Of a stretch of DNA of 64,000 nucleotides, positions 32,587-41,729 are shown piece after piece. The stretch is taken from the NCBI RefSeq assembly GCF_003258365.1, contig NZ_QHKM01000003.1, positions 1 to 64,000 on the forward strand, written 5' to 3'. A program made the translations under genes and the position numbers. The DNA comes from Hymenobacter edaphi (GTDB lineage: Bacteria; Bacteroidota; Bacteroidia; Cytophagales; Hymenobacteraceae). The notes beneath the pieces were generated by a model, which had not been told where the DNA came from, searched no databases, and was given only the letters and a program-made list of their open reading frames with translations. How positions within the stretch are numbered: the stretch's first letter is position 1; each line of letters begins with the position of its first letter.

Positions 32587-33351
32587 ATGCTTACTGATTA
32601 CTCGTGGGGCCGGGGCTTGCTGCTGGGCGGCATCGCGCTGCTGCCCGCCTGCCCGGGCTTGGCGCAGACCGAGGCCGATTCCGTTACGCTGGCCGCCACC
32701 GTCAGCCACCTGCACGCCCGCTACCTTGATGCTCGCAAGCAGGAGTCGTTTCTCTACAACGGCGTCGCCTACGTGCCGAACACGCCGCCGCGCGCCATCG
32801 GGCACCCGTTTCTGGGCTCGACGGAGCCGCAGACGGGCAGCGTGCTCTACGACGGCTACGACTTTCAGGACCTCTCGCTGCTCTACGACCTGGAGCAGGA
32901 CGCGCTGGTGCTGGCCAACCTGGGCGGGCCGCTGCGCATCAAGCTCATCAGCGAACATGTGGATAATTTCCGGCTGGGCACCCGCCGCTTCGTGTGGCTG
33001 CCCGGCCGCGGGCACCGCGACATGAGCGCCGGCTTCTACGAGGTGCTCTTCGCCGACGCCGCCACGCCGGTGCGGCTGCTGGGGCGCTACACCAAGAAGC
33101 TGGAGCGCAAGGGCGGGGCCGAGCTGCGCTACGAGTTTCACGAGGGCGCGGCGTTTTTTCTGCAGACGCCCCAGGGCTATGTGCCCGTCGGCAGCGCCGC
33201 GGCGGTGGTGGCAACCCTGCCCGAGCGCAAAAAAGAGCTGAAGGACTTTGTGCGCAGCCAGCACCTGAAATTCAACAAGGAACAGCGCGCGGCCTCGCTC
33301 ACGACGCTCGTGGCCTATTACGACAGCCTGGTAAAAGCCACCCGCCCATGA
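32587..33351 (+). CDS. Exported protein at the head of a TonB-receptor operon
   Basis: 254 residues. Signal peptide (GLLLGGIALLPACPGLA), then alpha/beta with YDGYDFQDLSLLYDLEQDALVLAN, HVDNFRLGTRRFVWLPG and a C-terminal lysine-rich helix (PERKKELKDFVRSQHLKFNK). No enzyme motif seen. Its stop overlaps the start of the TonB receptor gene by four bases (ATGA), so the two proteins are probably made together and may act together in the envelope. I have seen this arrangement in Hymenobacter but know no function. Confidence 0.85.
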   Translation: MLTDYSWGRGLLLGGIALLPACPGLAQTEADSVTLAATVSHLHARYLDARKQESFLYNGVAYVPNTPPRAIGHPFLGSTEPQTGSVLYDGYDFQDLSLLYDLEQDALVLANLGGPLRIKLISEHVDNFRLGTRRFVWLPGRGHRDMSAGFYEVLFADAATPVRLLGRYTKKLERKGGAELRYEFHEGAAFFLQTPQGYVPVGSAAAVVATLPERKKELKDFVRSQHLKFNKEQRAASLTTLVAYYDSLVKATRP

Positions 33352-36167
33352 AGCCCGACCGTGTACTGATGACGCGCCGCCCGCGGGTGGCGCCCTGGCT
33401 GCTGGCCGGCCCCGCGCTGCTGCTGGGCCTCGTGCGCCCGGCCCAGGCCCAGCAACCCCAGCCCGACTCGACGCGGGTGAGCGGCACCTTCGTCAACGCC
33501 CCCTTCGAGACGCTGGTGCGGGCCCTGGAAACCCAGAGCAGCTACCGCTTCTACTTCGAGCCGGTTACCGTCGACAGCATCTGCGTGAACCTGCGCGTGG
33601 AGCGGCAGACGGTGCCCGTGGTGCTCCGGCAGGTGTTTCGGCGCGGCGGGCTGTACTTCGCCATCGACGCCAGCAACCGCGTGTACATCACCACCGGCAA
33701 GCCCATTGAGCTGGCGCTGCCGGAGCGCTACTTCGCCGCCGCCGACAGCAGCGCCCGCGTGGCCCAGCAGGCCGCCGACGACCCGCTGGAAGGCCTGAAC
33801 GCGCCGCGCGTCCGCAAGCAGTCGGCCACGCGCCTCTACGACATCGGGCGCGGCAGCGCGGCCCGGGGAGAGGGCAAGGCCACGGTGGGCGGCTACGTGC
33901 GCGATATCGGCACGGGCGCGCCGGTGGCCGGGGCCACGGTGGCGGCCGAGGCGGCCGGCGTGGGCACGGCCACCGACCAGTTCGGCTACTTCTCGCTGAC
34001 GCTGCCGGTGGGCCGCCACTCGCTGCTGGTGCGCAGCATCGGCATCAAGAACACGCGCCGGCAGATTGCGCTGTATGGCGACGGAAAGCTGGAAATCGAG
34101 GTGGAAGAGGACATTACGCCGCTGCGCGAGGTCATCATCGAAGCCGAGAAGGACAAGAACGTGTCGGGCATGCAGATGGGGCTGGAAAAGCTCGACATCA
34201 AGACCATCCGGCAGGTGCCCACGGCCTTCGGCGAGGCCGACATTCTGCGCGTGGTGCTGACGTTGCCGGGCGTGAAGTCGGTGGGGGAGGGCAGCACCGG
34301 CCTGAACGTGCGCGGCGGGGCATCCGACCAGAACCTGATCCTGCTCAACGACGCGACGGTGTACAACCCCTCGCACCTGTTCGGCTTCTTCTCCGCCTTC
34401 AACCCCGACGTGCTGCAGGGCGTGGAGCTGTACAAGAGCGCCGTGCCGGCCAAGTTCGGCGGGCGCCTTTCCTCGGTGCTCGACATTACTACCCGCGAGG
34501 GCAACAAGAAGAAGTTCGGCGTGGCCGGCGGCATCGGGCCGCTCACCAGCCGCCTGACGGTGGAAGGCCCCATTTTGAAGGACAAGGCCTCGTTTATCAT
34601 CGGCGGGCGCTCCTCGTACTCCGACTGGATTCTGCACCGGCTGCCCGACCGCGGCTTCCGCGAAAGCTCGGCCTCGTTCTACGACCTGAACGCCAACCTG
34701 AGCTACGAAATCAACGGCAAGAACTCGGTGTACGCCACCGGCTACCTCAGCCGCGACAAGTTCCGCCTGGGCTCCGACACGACCTACCAGTACCTGAACC
34801 AGAACGCGAGCCTGAAGTGGAAGCACGTGTACGGCCCGAAGCTCTACAGCGTGGTAACCGGCGCCTTCAGCCACTACGAGTACGAGGTGACGAGCCAGCG
34901 CAACCCCGTCAGCGCCTCGCAGCTGGCCTACAGCCTGAACCAGGCCAACGGGCAGCTGGACTTCAGCTACTTCCTGAATCCCAAGCACACCGTCGAGTTC
35001 GGCCTGAGCACCCTGCGCTACAACGTGGCGCCGGGCAGCCTGCAGCCGCGCGGGGATAAGTCGCTGGTAGTGCCCGACGTGCTGCACCGCGAGCAGGCCC
35101 AGGAAAGCGCCCTTTACGCCTCCGACCGCATCGACGTGAACCACCGCCTCTCCGTGTCGTTGGGGCTGCGCTACTCGCTCTACAACGCCCTCGGGCCCGG
35201 CGACGTGCGCCGCTACGTGCCCGGCGGCCCGCGCAACGAAGGTACCGTGACCGACACCGTGCGCTACGCGGCGGGCAAGAACATTGCCACCTACCACGGC
35301 CCGGAGTGGCGCCTCTCGGCGCGCTACGCGCTGTCGGCCACTTCGTCGGTGAAGGTGAGCTACAACCGCATGCGGCAGTACATCCACATGCTCTCGAACA
35401 CGGCCTCGATGTCGCCCACCGACGTGTGGAAGCTCAGCGACTACCACATCCGCCCGCAGGTGGGCGACCAGGTGGCCCTGGGGTTCTACCACAACTTCAA
35501 GAACAACACCATTGAAGCGTCGGTGGAAACCTACTACAAGAAGATGCACGACTTCGTGGACTACAAGAGCGGGGCCACGCTGATTCTGAACCACCACATC
35601 GAAACCGACGTGGTGAATGCCGAGGGCAAGGCCTACGGGGTGGAGGTGATGCTGCGCAAGACCACCGGCAAGCTCAACGGCTGGGTGAGCTACACCTACT
35701 CCCGCTCCCTGGTGCAGGTAAACGGCGGCACGACCTCGGAAATGATCAACGGCGGGAAGTTCTACCCCAGCAACTTCGACAAGCCCCACGACGTGACGCT
35801 GATCGGCAACTACCGCTTCAACCGCCGCCTGAGCTCCTCGCTGAACCTGACCTACAGCACCGGGCGCCCCATCACGCTGCCGCTGGCCAAGTACTACGTG
35901 GGCAACGCCTACCGCGTGCTCTACTCCGACCGCAACGCCTACCGCGTGCCCGACTACTTCCGCGCCGACCTGGCCCTGAACATCGAGGGCAACCACAAGA
36001 TCAAGAAACTGGCCCACGGCTACTGGACGGTGGGCGTGTACAACCTGACCGGCCGCAAGAACCCCTATTCCATCTACTTCAAGACGGAAAACGGGCAGAT
36101 CCGGGGCTACAAGCTCTCCATCTTCGGCCAGCCCATTCCCACGGTTACCTACAACTTCAAGCTCTGA
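33348..36167 (+). CDS. STN-type TonB-dependent outer-membrane receptor
   Basis: 939 residues. Signal peptide (about 1-35), then an STN domain (about 45-115, TFVNAPFETLVRALETQSSYRFYF) of the kind used for transmembrane signalling or partner contact. A carboxypeptidase-regulatory-like beta domain (about 175-260, GGYVRDIGTGAPVAGATV...GYFSLTLP) follows, then the plug (about 280-390, VLTLPGVKSVGEGSTGLNVRGGASDQNLILLNDATVYNPSH) and a 22-strand-type barrel to the last residue (IPTVTYNFKL). Ligand unknown. Starts inside the previous gene's stop (ATGA) and is followed by an MG2 protein after a hairpin. No ECF sigma/anti-sigma pair is adjacent, although an STN domain often goes with one. Confidence 0.94.
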   Translation: MKPDRVLMTRRPRVAPWLLAGPALLLGLVRPAQAQQPQPDSTRVSGTFVNAPFETLVRALETQSSYRFYFEPVTVDSICVNLRVERQTVPVVLRQVFRRGGLYFAIDASNRVYITTGKPIELALPERYFAAADSSARVAQQAADDPLEGLNAPRVRKQSATRLYDIGRGSAARGEGKATVGGYVRDIGTGAPVAGATVAAEAAGVGTATDQFGYFSLTLPVGRHSLLVRSIGIKNTRRQIALYGDGKLEIEVEEDITPLREVIIEAEKDKNVSGMQMGLEKLDIKTIRQVPTAFGEADILRVVLTLPGVKSVGEGSTGLNVRGGASDQNLILLNDATVYNPSHLFGFFSAFNPDVLQGVELYKSAVPAKFGGRLSSVLDITTREGNKKKFGVAGGIGPLTSRLTVEGPILKDKASFIIGGRSSYSDWILHRLPDRGFRESSASFYDLNANLSYEINGKNSVYATGYLSRDKFRLGSDTTYQYLNQNASLKWKHVYGPKLYSVVTGAFSHYEYEVTSQRNPVSASQLAYSLNQANGQLDFSYFLNPKHTVEFGLSTLRYNVAPGSLQPRGDKSLVVPDVLHREQAQESALYASDRIDVNHRLSVSLGLRYSLYNALGPGDVRRYVPGGPRNEGTVTDTVRYAAGKNIATYHGPEWRLSARYALSATSSVKVSYNRMRQYIHMLSNTASMSPTDVWKLSDYHIRPQVGDQVALGFYHNFKNNTIEASVETYYKKMHDFVDYKSGATLILNHHIETDVVNAEGKAYGVEVMLRKTTGKLNGWVSYTYSRSLVQVNGGTTSEMINGGKFYPSNFDKPHDVTLIGNYRFNRRLSSSLNLTYSTGRPITLPLAKYYVGNAYRVLYSDRNAYRVPDYFRADLALNIEGNHKIKKLAHGYWTVGVYNLTGRKNPYSIYFKTENGQIRGYKLSIFGQPIPTVTYNFKL

Positions 36168-36173
36168 TGCCGC

Positions 36174-36215
36174 GGCCGTGTACCGCCGCGCCCCGCGTTG
36201 CGGCAGTACACGGCC
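36174..36215 (+). other. Hairpin between TonB receptor and MG2 gene
   Basis: A perfect 10-bp stem (36174-36183 with 36206-36215) with further pairing inside the loop fills most of the 64-base gap. There is no T-run, so it is more likely an mRNA stabiliser or a barrier than a terminator. Confidence 0.5.
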
Positions 36216-36231
36216 CTAACTATTCCTACTG

Positions 36232-38679
36232 ATGAGCAACGAATTCGGTACTAGCTTTTTCCGCCGCGCCGCGCTCCTGACCTTGGGGCTGCACGGCCTG
36301 CTGCTGCTACGCCCCGGCGCGCCCGCGGTGCTGGCGCAAAGCAAGCCTGCTTCGCCGCGCGAAGCCCTGCAGGCCTATAACCAGAACGACCCCTACGAAA
36401 AGCTGTTTCTGCACCTCGACCGCAGCCTCTACGTGGGCGGCGACGTGCTGTGGTTCAAGGCGTACGCCGTGGAAGGCACCCGGCAGCGGCCCTTGCCGCT
36501 GAGCAAGGTGGCCTACGTGGAAGTGCTCGATGCCGCGCAGAAGCCCGTGCTGCAGGGCAAAATCGGGCTGAAGGACGCCGCCGGGCACGGCTCGCTGCAG
36601 CTGCCGGCCTCCTTGCCCACCGGCAGCTACACGGTGCGCGCCTACACCAGCCTGATGAAGAACTTCGGGCCGGACGGCTACTTCCACGCCCCAATTACCA
36701 TCATCAACACCTTCGCCGCGGCGGCCCGGCCGGCGGCCGATTCGGCGGCGGGCTACGACGTGCAGTTCTTCCCCGAAGGCGGCAACTTGGTGGCCGGCCT
36801 CACCAGCCGGGTGGCGGTGAAAGTGACCGACAAGACCGGCCGCGGCGTGGCCGCCGAAGGCGTGTGGCTGGACCGGCAGGGGCAGGTGGCGGCGCGCTTC
36901 AGCACCCTCAAGTACGGCATGGGCCACTTCGACGTGCAGCCCAGCGCCGCCGGGGCGCCCTACACCGCTGTCACGCGCCTGCCCGGCGAGCAGACGGCCA
37001 CGCGCCAGGCCCCGGTGGTGCGCGAGCAGGGCTACGTGATGCGGGTGGAGGCGCCCGGCGCCGATAAGCTGCTGGTGACGGTGACGACCCCCGGTGACGC
37101 GCCCGAGGAGGTGCAGCTGCTCGGCCACGCCCGCCAGCGCATCTTCGCCGCCAAAACGGCTACGCTGAGCGGTGGCCGCACGCAGTTTGTGCTGGAGCGG
37201 GCCAGCCTGCCCGAGGGCGTGCTGCACTTCACCGTGTTCAATGCCCGGCAGCAGCCCGTGTGCGAGCGGCTGGTCTTCCGCCGCCCCGCCGCCCAGCTGG
37301 CCGTGCAGCCCCAGCTCGACAACAACCGCTACGGCCCCCGCGAAAAAGTCACCCTGACGCTGAGCACCGCCGATGGGGCCGGCCGCCCCGCCCCGGCCGA
37401 CGTGTCGGTGGCCGTGTACCGCCTCGACAAGCTGCCCGCCGCGCCTGCCGCCGACATTGCCAGCAGCCTGTGGCTGACCTCGGAGCTGCGCGGCGTGGTG
37501 GAAGACCCCGCCTACTACCTGCGCCTGCCCGACAGCCAGACCGAGGAAGCCACCGACAACCTGATGCTGACCCAGGGCTGGCGGCGCTTCGCCTGGGACA
37601 AGGTGCTGGCCGGCACCGGCGCGCCCGCGCAGTACCTGCCCGAGCTGAACGGGCCCTTCGTGGAAGCCCGGGTGGTGCACAAGACCACGGGCCAGCCGCT
37701 GGGCGGCGTGGCGGCCTTTGCCACGGTGCCGGGCACGCGCGTGCGCCTCTACAACGCCATGAGCCGCCCCGACGGCCGGGTGCGCTTCGAGCTGCGCGAG
37801 GTGTACGGGCCGCAGAAGCTGGTGCTGCAGGCCGACGCGCGCCAGGACAGCACCGCCCGCCTGCAGCTCCTGAGCCCGTTTGCGGCCCAGTTTGCCGAGC
37901 GGCCGGTGCCGGCCGTGCCCCTGCTGCCCGAGCAGTACCGCGAGGCCCTAACGCAGCGCCACGTGGAAGTGCAAAGCCAGGCCGCCTACTTCGGCCGCAA
38001 GCTGCGCCCCTTCGCCCTGCCCCTCACCGACAGCGTCTCGTTCTACGGCAAAGCCGACGAAAACTATTACCTCGACGACTACACCCGCTTCGGGGTGATG
38101 GAGGAGGTCATGCGCGAGTACGTGCCGGGCGTGCAGGTGCGCCTGCACAAGCAGGAGCACAGCTTCCTGGTGTCGGACAAGCCCAACCGGCGCCTGTTCA
38201 CCGAAAACCCGCTGGTCATTTTCGACGGCGTGCCCATGTTCAATATCGACCGGGTGCTGAAAATCGACCCGCTGAAAGTGCGCCGGCTGGAGGTGATGAC
38301 CAACCTCTACATCCACGGCCCGCTGACCTACAGCGGCGTGGTAAGCTACACCAGCTACAAGGGCGACTTGGGCGGCGTGGCCGTGGGCGCCGGAGCCCTG
38401 GTGGAGGACTACGAAGGACTGCAGTGGGAGCGGGAGTTTTACTCGCCCAACTACACCCTGCCCGAGCAGAAAGCCAGCCGCCTGCTCGACCTGCGCAACC
38501 TGCTGTACTGGAACCCCGCCGTGACGACCACGGCCGCGGGCCGGAAGCTGGAGTTCTTCACCTCCGACGAGCCCGGGCAGTACCAGGTGGTGGTGCAGGG
38601 CCTGTCGGGCACGGGCCTGGCCGGCAGCAGCAGCGTCACCTTCGACGTGCGGCCGCAGGGCCTGGCGCAGGGGAAATAG
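36232..38679 (+). CDS. MG2-domain envelope protein with plug-like C-terminal domain
   Basis: 815 residues. Signal peptide (ALLTLGLHGLLLLRPGAPAVLA), then an alpha-2-macroglobulin-type MG2 domain (PYEKLFLHLDRSLYVGGDVLWFKAYAV; LPTGSYTVRAYTSLMKNFGPDGYF). Several beta domains follow. Residues about 660-730 (NPLVIFDGVPMFNIDRVLKID, then RRLEVMTNLYIHGP, SGVVSYTSY) resemble the plug domain of TonB receptors, but no barrel follows. It is downstream of the TonB receptor on the same strand and probably works with it, perhaps as a periplasmic or surface partner. Binding target unknown. Confidence 0.9.
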   Translation: MSNEFGTSFFRRAALLTLGLHGLLLLRPGAPAVLAQSKPASPREALQAYNQNDPYEKLFLHLDRSLYVGGDVLWFKAYAVEGTRQRPLPLSKVAYVEVLDAAQKPVLQGKIGLKDAAGHGSLQLPASLPTGSYTVRAYTSLMKNFGPDGYFHAPITIINTFAAAARPAADSAAGYDVQFFPEGGNLVAGLTSRVAVKVTDKTGRGVAAEGVWLDRQGQVAARFSTLKYGMGHFDVQPSAAGAPYTAVTRLPGEQTATRQAPVVREQGYVMRVEAPGADKLLVTVTTPGDAPEEVQLLGHARQRIFAAKTATLSGGRTQFVLERASLPEGVLHFTVFNARQQPVCERLVFRRPAAQLAVQPQLDNNRYGPREKVTLTLSTADGAGRPAPADVSVAVYRLDKLPAAPAADIASSLWLTSELRGVVEDPAYYLRLPDSQTEEATDNLMLTQGWRRFAWDKVLAGTGAPAQYLPELNGPFVEARVVHKTTGQPLGGVAAFATVPGTRVRLYNAMSRPDGRVRFELREVYGPQKLVLQADARQDSTARLQLLSPFAAQFAERPVPAVPLLPEQYREALTQRHVEVQSQAAYFGRKLRPFALPLTDSVSFYGKADENYYLDDYTRFGVMEEVMREYVPGVQVRLHKQEHSFLVSDKPNRRLFTENPLVIFDGVPMFNIDRVLKIDPLKVRRLEVMTNLYIHGPLTYSGVVSYTSYKGDLGGVAVGAGALVEDYEGLQWEREFYSPNYTLPEQKASRLLDLRNLLYWNPAVTTTAAGRKLEFFTSDEPGQYQVVVQGLSGTGLAGSSSVTFDVRPQGLAQGK

Positions 38680-38743
38680 CCCGCTAAGGGCCGTAGCGCC
38701 TGCTTTTCATCACAACGGTTTCCCCCGCACATCGTCATTTACA

Positions 38744-38791
38744 CCGACGCCCGGTGCCCCGGCTGCGCAGCGCCAGGACGCCGGGCGTCGG
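38744..38791. terminator. Hairpin between convergent genes (MG2 / histidine kinase)
   Basis: A perfect 11-bp stem (38744-38754 with 38781-38791), 26-base loop, no T-run. Possible bidirectional terminator. Confidence 0.5.
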
Positions 38792-38834
38792 CCTGAGCAA
38801 GCTGTTGGTTCAGCTTTGAGGGGGGCTGACCTGC

Positions 38835-40739
38835 TTACGCCGGGGGCGTCAGCGGAATTTCGAGGCTGATGGTGGTGCCGCGGCCGGGGGCGGAATCGAA
38901 GTGGGCGCGGCCGCCGAGGTACACCAGGCGCGTCTGCACGTTGCGCAGCCCGATGCCCGCGTCCTGCCCCAGCGCCTGCGCGTCGAAGCCCCGGCCGTCG
39001 TCGGCCACCACGATGGTCAGCTGCTGCTCGTCGCGCACCAGCTGCAGCGTCAGGTGGGTGGCGCGGGCGTGCTTGACCACGTTCTGCACCAGCTCCTGAA
39101 TCATGCGGAACAGCATGCTCTCCACGGTGGGGTCGAGGCGCTCCTCCAGGCCGTGGGTTTCCACCTCCACCTGCAGGCCATCGGCGGGCAGCCGGTTCAA
39201 GAATCCGCGCACGGCCTGGGGCAGCCCGCGCTTGATGAGGGCGTTGGGCAGCAGGTTGTGCGAGATGCTGCGCACCTCCCGGAACGACTCGTCCACCACT
39301 TCCACCGCGTTGTCGATAAAGGCCTGGTGGCCGTTGAGCTGGCCGTCCAGCTCGCGGTGCAGCTGCTGGTTGAGGGCGTGCAGGTTGAGCTTGGCGGCGG
39401 TGAGCAACTGGCCCAGCCCGTCGTGCAGGTCGGAGCCGATGCGGCGCCGCTCGTTTTCCTCGGCTTTGAGCACGGCCGCGTGGCGCTGGCGCTCCAGCCG
39501 CTCCCGCTCCCGCGCAAACTCCACTTCGCGCTGCAGCCGGCGGCGGTTCAGCAGCAGGTACAGCAGGCCGCCGGCCAACGCGGTGAGGCCCAGGGCGCCC
39601 AGCAGCAGGTTCTGGCGCCGGCTGGCATCGGTCTTGAGGCGCTGCTCGGTGCGTTCCTGCTGGCGCAGCTGCTCGCTGAAGGACAGGGCCTGCACCTGCG
39701 CCAGCTTGCGCTGGCTGAACAGACTGTCGCGCGTCACCACGGCGTTGGCCAGGTAGCGGTAGGCGGAAGCGGCGTCGCCGCGGGCGGCATACACCTGCGC
39801 CAGGTAGTTGCTGGCCTCGAAGACGCCCTTGGGGTAGTAGCCGCGCTGGCCGGCCCGCAGCGCCTGCCGGGCGTAGGCCAGGGCACGGTCGGGCTGGTGG
39901 GCGGCTTCGGCCAGCCGGGCCAGGCCCAGGTAGGCCCGGCACAGCGCGTACGATACGGGCATGCCCTCGGCGCGCCGGATGCACAGCTGGTAGTAGCGAC
40001 GGGCGGCGGCGGAGTCGCCGCGCTGGGCCTCCATGCTGCCGAGCAGGGCCAGGTCGCCGATTTCGCTGTGCCAGTCGTGGAAGCGGCGGTCGAAGTCGTA
40101 GCCCCGGCGGGTGTGGTAAAGGGCCGAGTCGATCTGGCCCAGGAACTGGTAGGCCTGTCCGATGTTGCCGAGCACCGGCGTCAGCAGCACGTAATCCCGC
40201 TTTTGCTCGGCCAGCTTCTTGGCCCGCAGGTAGTAGCGCAGGGCCACCTGGTAATTGCCCTGCTCGGCGTAGGCGTAGCCGGTGGCGTTGTCGGCGTGGA
40301 TGAGGCCGCCCACGAAGCCCGCGCGCTCGGCCACCTGCCGCGCCTGCAGCTGGGTGTGCACGGCGGTGGGGTAGTCGCCGGCGCGCAAAAAGGCCCAGCC
40401 CAGCATCAGCAGGCTGCGGCACTCGCCGCGGGGGAAGTTGAGCTGCCGGGCCAGGCGCAGGCTGCGCCGGCCGTAGCGAATGGCCTCCACGGGGTTGTCG
40501 TCGGTCCGGTCCCAGGCCAGCTGAATCAGCAGCTCCACGCGGTTGGTGTCGGGGCGGCTTTGGGCCAGCAGGTGCAGCAGGCTGTCGGCGCGGGTGCTGG
40601 CGCTTTGGGCGTGCAAGGGGCTGCCGAAGCTCAACAGCAGGGGCAACACCGCCCCGCAGGCCAGTCTGCCAACCACCCTGCGGTGGCGAAAACCAACCTG
40701 TTGGAAGAGGGCACGGCGGGGAACCTGGCTCGACAACAT
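38835..40739 (-). CDS. TPR sensor histidine kinase (NarL/LuxR-partner type)
   Basis: 634 residues. N-terminal signal sequence, then about six TPR-like repeats in the periplasm (residues about 60-350, for example ALRYYLRAKKLAEQK, GNIGQAYQFLGQIDSALYHTRRG). One transmembrane helix (about 376-397) is followed by a coiled coil and a HisKA_3 domain: RRRIGSDLHDGLGQLL with His439, then the ATPase with LVQNVVKHARAT and GFDAQALGQDAGIGLRNV. Such kinases usually phosphorylate a LuxR/NarL-type regulator, but none is adjacent here. Signal unknown; TPR domains suggest a protein or peptide partner. Confidence 0.92.
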   Translation of the reverse strand: MLSSQVPRRALFQQVGFRHRRVVGRLACGAVLPLLLSFGSPLHAQSASTRADSLLHLLAQSRPDTNRVELLIQLAWDRTDDNPVEAIRYGRRSLRLARQLNFPRGECRSLLMLGWAFLRAGDYPTAVHTQLQARQVAERAGFVGGLIHADNATGYAYAEQGNYQVALRYYLRAKKLAEQKRDYVLLTPVLGNIGQAYQFLGQIDSALYHTRRGYDFDRRFHDWHSEIGDLALLGSMEAQRGDSAAARRYYQLCIRRAEGMPVSYALCRAYLGLARLAEAAHQPDRALAYARQALRAGQRGYYPKGVFEASNYLAQVYAARGDAASAYRYLANAVVTRDSLFSQRKLAQVQALSFSEQLRQQERTEQRLKTDASRRQNLLLGALGLTALAGGLLYLLLNRRRLQREVEFARERERLERQRHAAVLKAEENERRRIGSDLHDGLGQLLTAAKLNLHALNQQLHRELDGQLNGHQAFIDNAVEVVDESFREVRSISHNLLPNALIKRGLPQAVRGFLNRLPADGLQVEVETHGLEERLDPTVESMLFRMIQELVQNVVKHARATHLTLQLVRDEQQLTIVVADDGRGFDAQALGQDAGIGLRNVQTRLVYLGGRAHFDSAPGRGTTISLEIPLTPPA

Positions 40740-41064
40740 TTGCGCAATTTACTGAAAATCGACGGGTTGACTCGGAAAAATTCTAGCCTATAGCTGGAAT
40801 AATGATAGGATCAGCCCGGAAGTCGTCAAAATCAGTGCAAGCAAACCAATCGGGCTGCTTGGGGCAAGCGGTGGGCCCTTATTCTTTGGTCGAGCCACGG
40901 CAGGGCGGCAGGCCCGGCAGCGCAATAGATAGAATGCGGGCGTTGGTCGAGAAAAGCCTTGGGGTGAGCGAAACGAATTTCGAAGGCCAGGTGCGCGGCT
41001 CACCTTTGCTTTCGTCAAGGCGGCCAGACTGGTCGCGGACCTTTATCGAAACCCTTTTCTGAGC
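40740..41064. other. Divergent intergenic region, histidine kinase / Spy-like gene
   Basis: 325 bases. AT-rich near 40740-40810, likely the kinase promoter region. A minus-strand frame at 40788-41018 ends in a hydrophobic stretch but has no other gene-like property (see rejected list). No clear consensus box on either strand. Confidence 0.4.
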
Positions 41065-41550
41065 ATGCAAACCAGCTGGTTACGCGGCGCCCTTGGCGCG
41101 GCCCTCGTCGGAGTTCTTCACTTTACTGCTATCGGCAAGGCGCTGCCCGCCCGGGCCCAGGAGCCCGCCACCCGCCCGCAGGGCCCGCCGCCCGGCCGGG
41201 GCCAGGGAAAAGGCCAGGGCCACAGCCCCGAGCAGCAGGCTGACGACCTGGCCAAAAAGCTCAAGCTCAACGCCAGGCAGCAGGGCGAAGTGGCCGCCAT
41301 CTTCAAAAGCCAGCACGAGCAGATGCAGGCCCAGCGCGGCGAGGGCCCCGGCACCGACGCCGACCGGGAAAAAGGCATGGGGCAGCTGCGCCGCCTCGAT
41401 GCCGACACCGACGCCAAGCTGAAAACGGTACTCACGCCCGCCCAGTACAAGCAGTACCAGGCCCAGAAGCCCCAGCACGGCGGGCCCCGGGACGGGAAAG
41501 GCGACAAAGGCAGCCGGCCGCCCAAAGACGCTACCGGCGCCGCCAACTAA
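41065..41550 (+). CDS. Periplasmic Spy/CpxP-like small protein
   Basis: 161 residues. Signal peptide (GALGAALVGVLHFTA...ARA), a low-complexity Gly/Pro/Gln stretch (RPQGPPPGRGQGKGQGHS), then a helical core (QQADDLAKKLKLNARQQGEVAAIFKSQHEQM, LDADTDAKLKTVLTPAQYKQYQ) and a charged tail. The LTPAQYKQY motif is that of small periplasmic Spy/DUF4890-type proteins, chaperone-like or metal-responsive. Followed by a strongly structured leader and a LytS-like kinase. Confidence 0.8.
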   Translation: MQTSWLRGALGAALVGVLHFTAIGKALPARAQEPATRPQGPPPGRGQGKGQGHSPEQQADDLAKKLKLNARQQGEVAAIFKSQHEQMQAQRGEGPGTDADREKGMGQLRRLDADTDAKLKTVLTPAQYKQYQAQKPQHGGPRDGKGDKGSRPPKDATGAAN

Positions 41551-41558
41551 CCCCGACA

Positions 41559-41722
41559 CCCGTCTGGCCGGGGGCAGGTGAGGGAGAGTGAATGCTCCTG
41601 GCCGGACGGGATGATCGGGCGCGGCTTCGCTCTCTCAACAGCTTTTTTTTGTCCACCGCGGACGCGAAGCCGCGTATTGCCTGTTACCCAGAACCGGCGG
41701 CGCTACGGGGCCGCCGGTTTTT
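41559..41722 (+). promoter_or_regulatory. Structured leader of the LytS-like kinase gene (three hairpins)
   Basis: Three consecutive stems: 41559-41569 with 41600-41610 (11 bp, one G-T), 41620-41630 with 41664-41674 (11 bp, loop with T8), and 41692-41700 with 41711-41719 (9 bp) running into T5. The last is shaped like a terminator and ends eight bases before the ATG at 41730. The leader could be an attenuator, or the upstream gene's terminator placed unusually close to the next start. Confidence 0.5.
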
Positions 41723-41729
41723 GCTTGCT

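Noticed and set aside
40788-41018. Minus-strand frame ending in a hydrophobic helix
   Set aside because: Only the last 22 residues look like a membrane helix; the rest is basic low-quality sequence, and no promoter or terminator supports it.
41592-41729. 46-codon N-terminal extension of the LytS-like kinase
   Set aside because: It runs through hairpins and a T8 tract and codes nothing like a known N-terminus.
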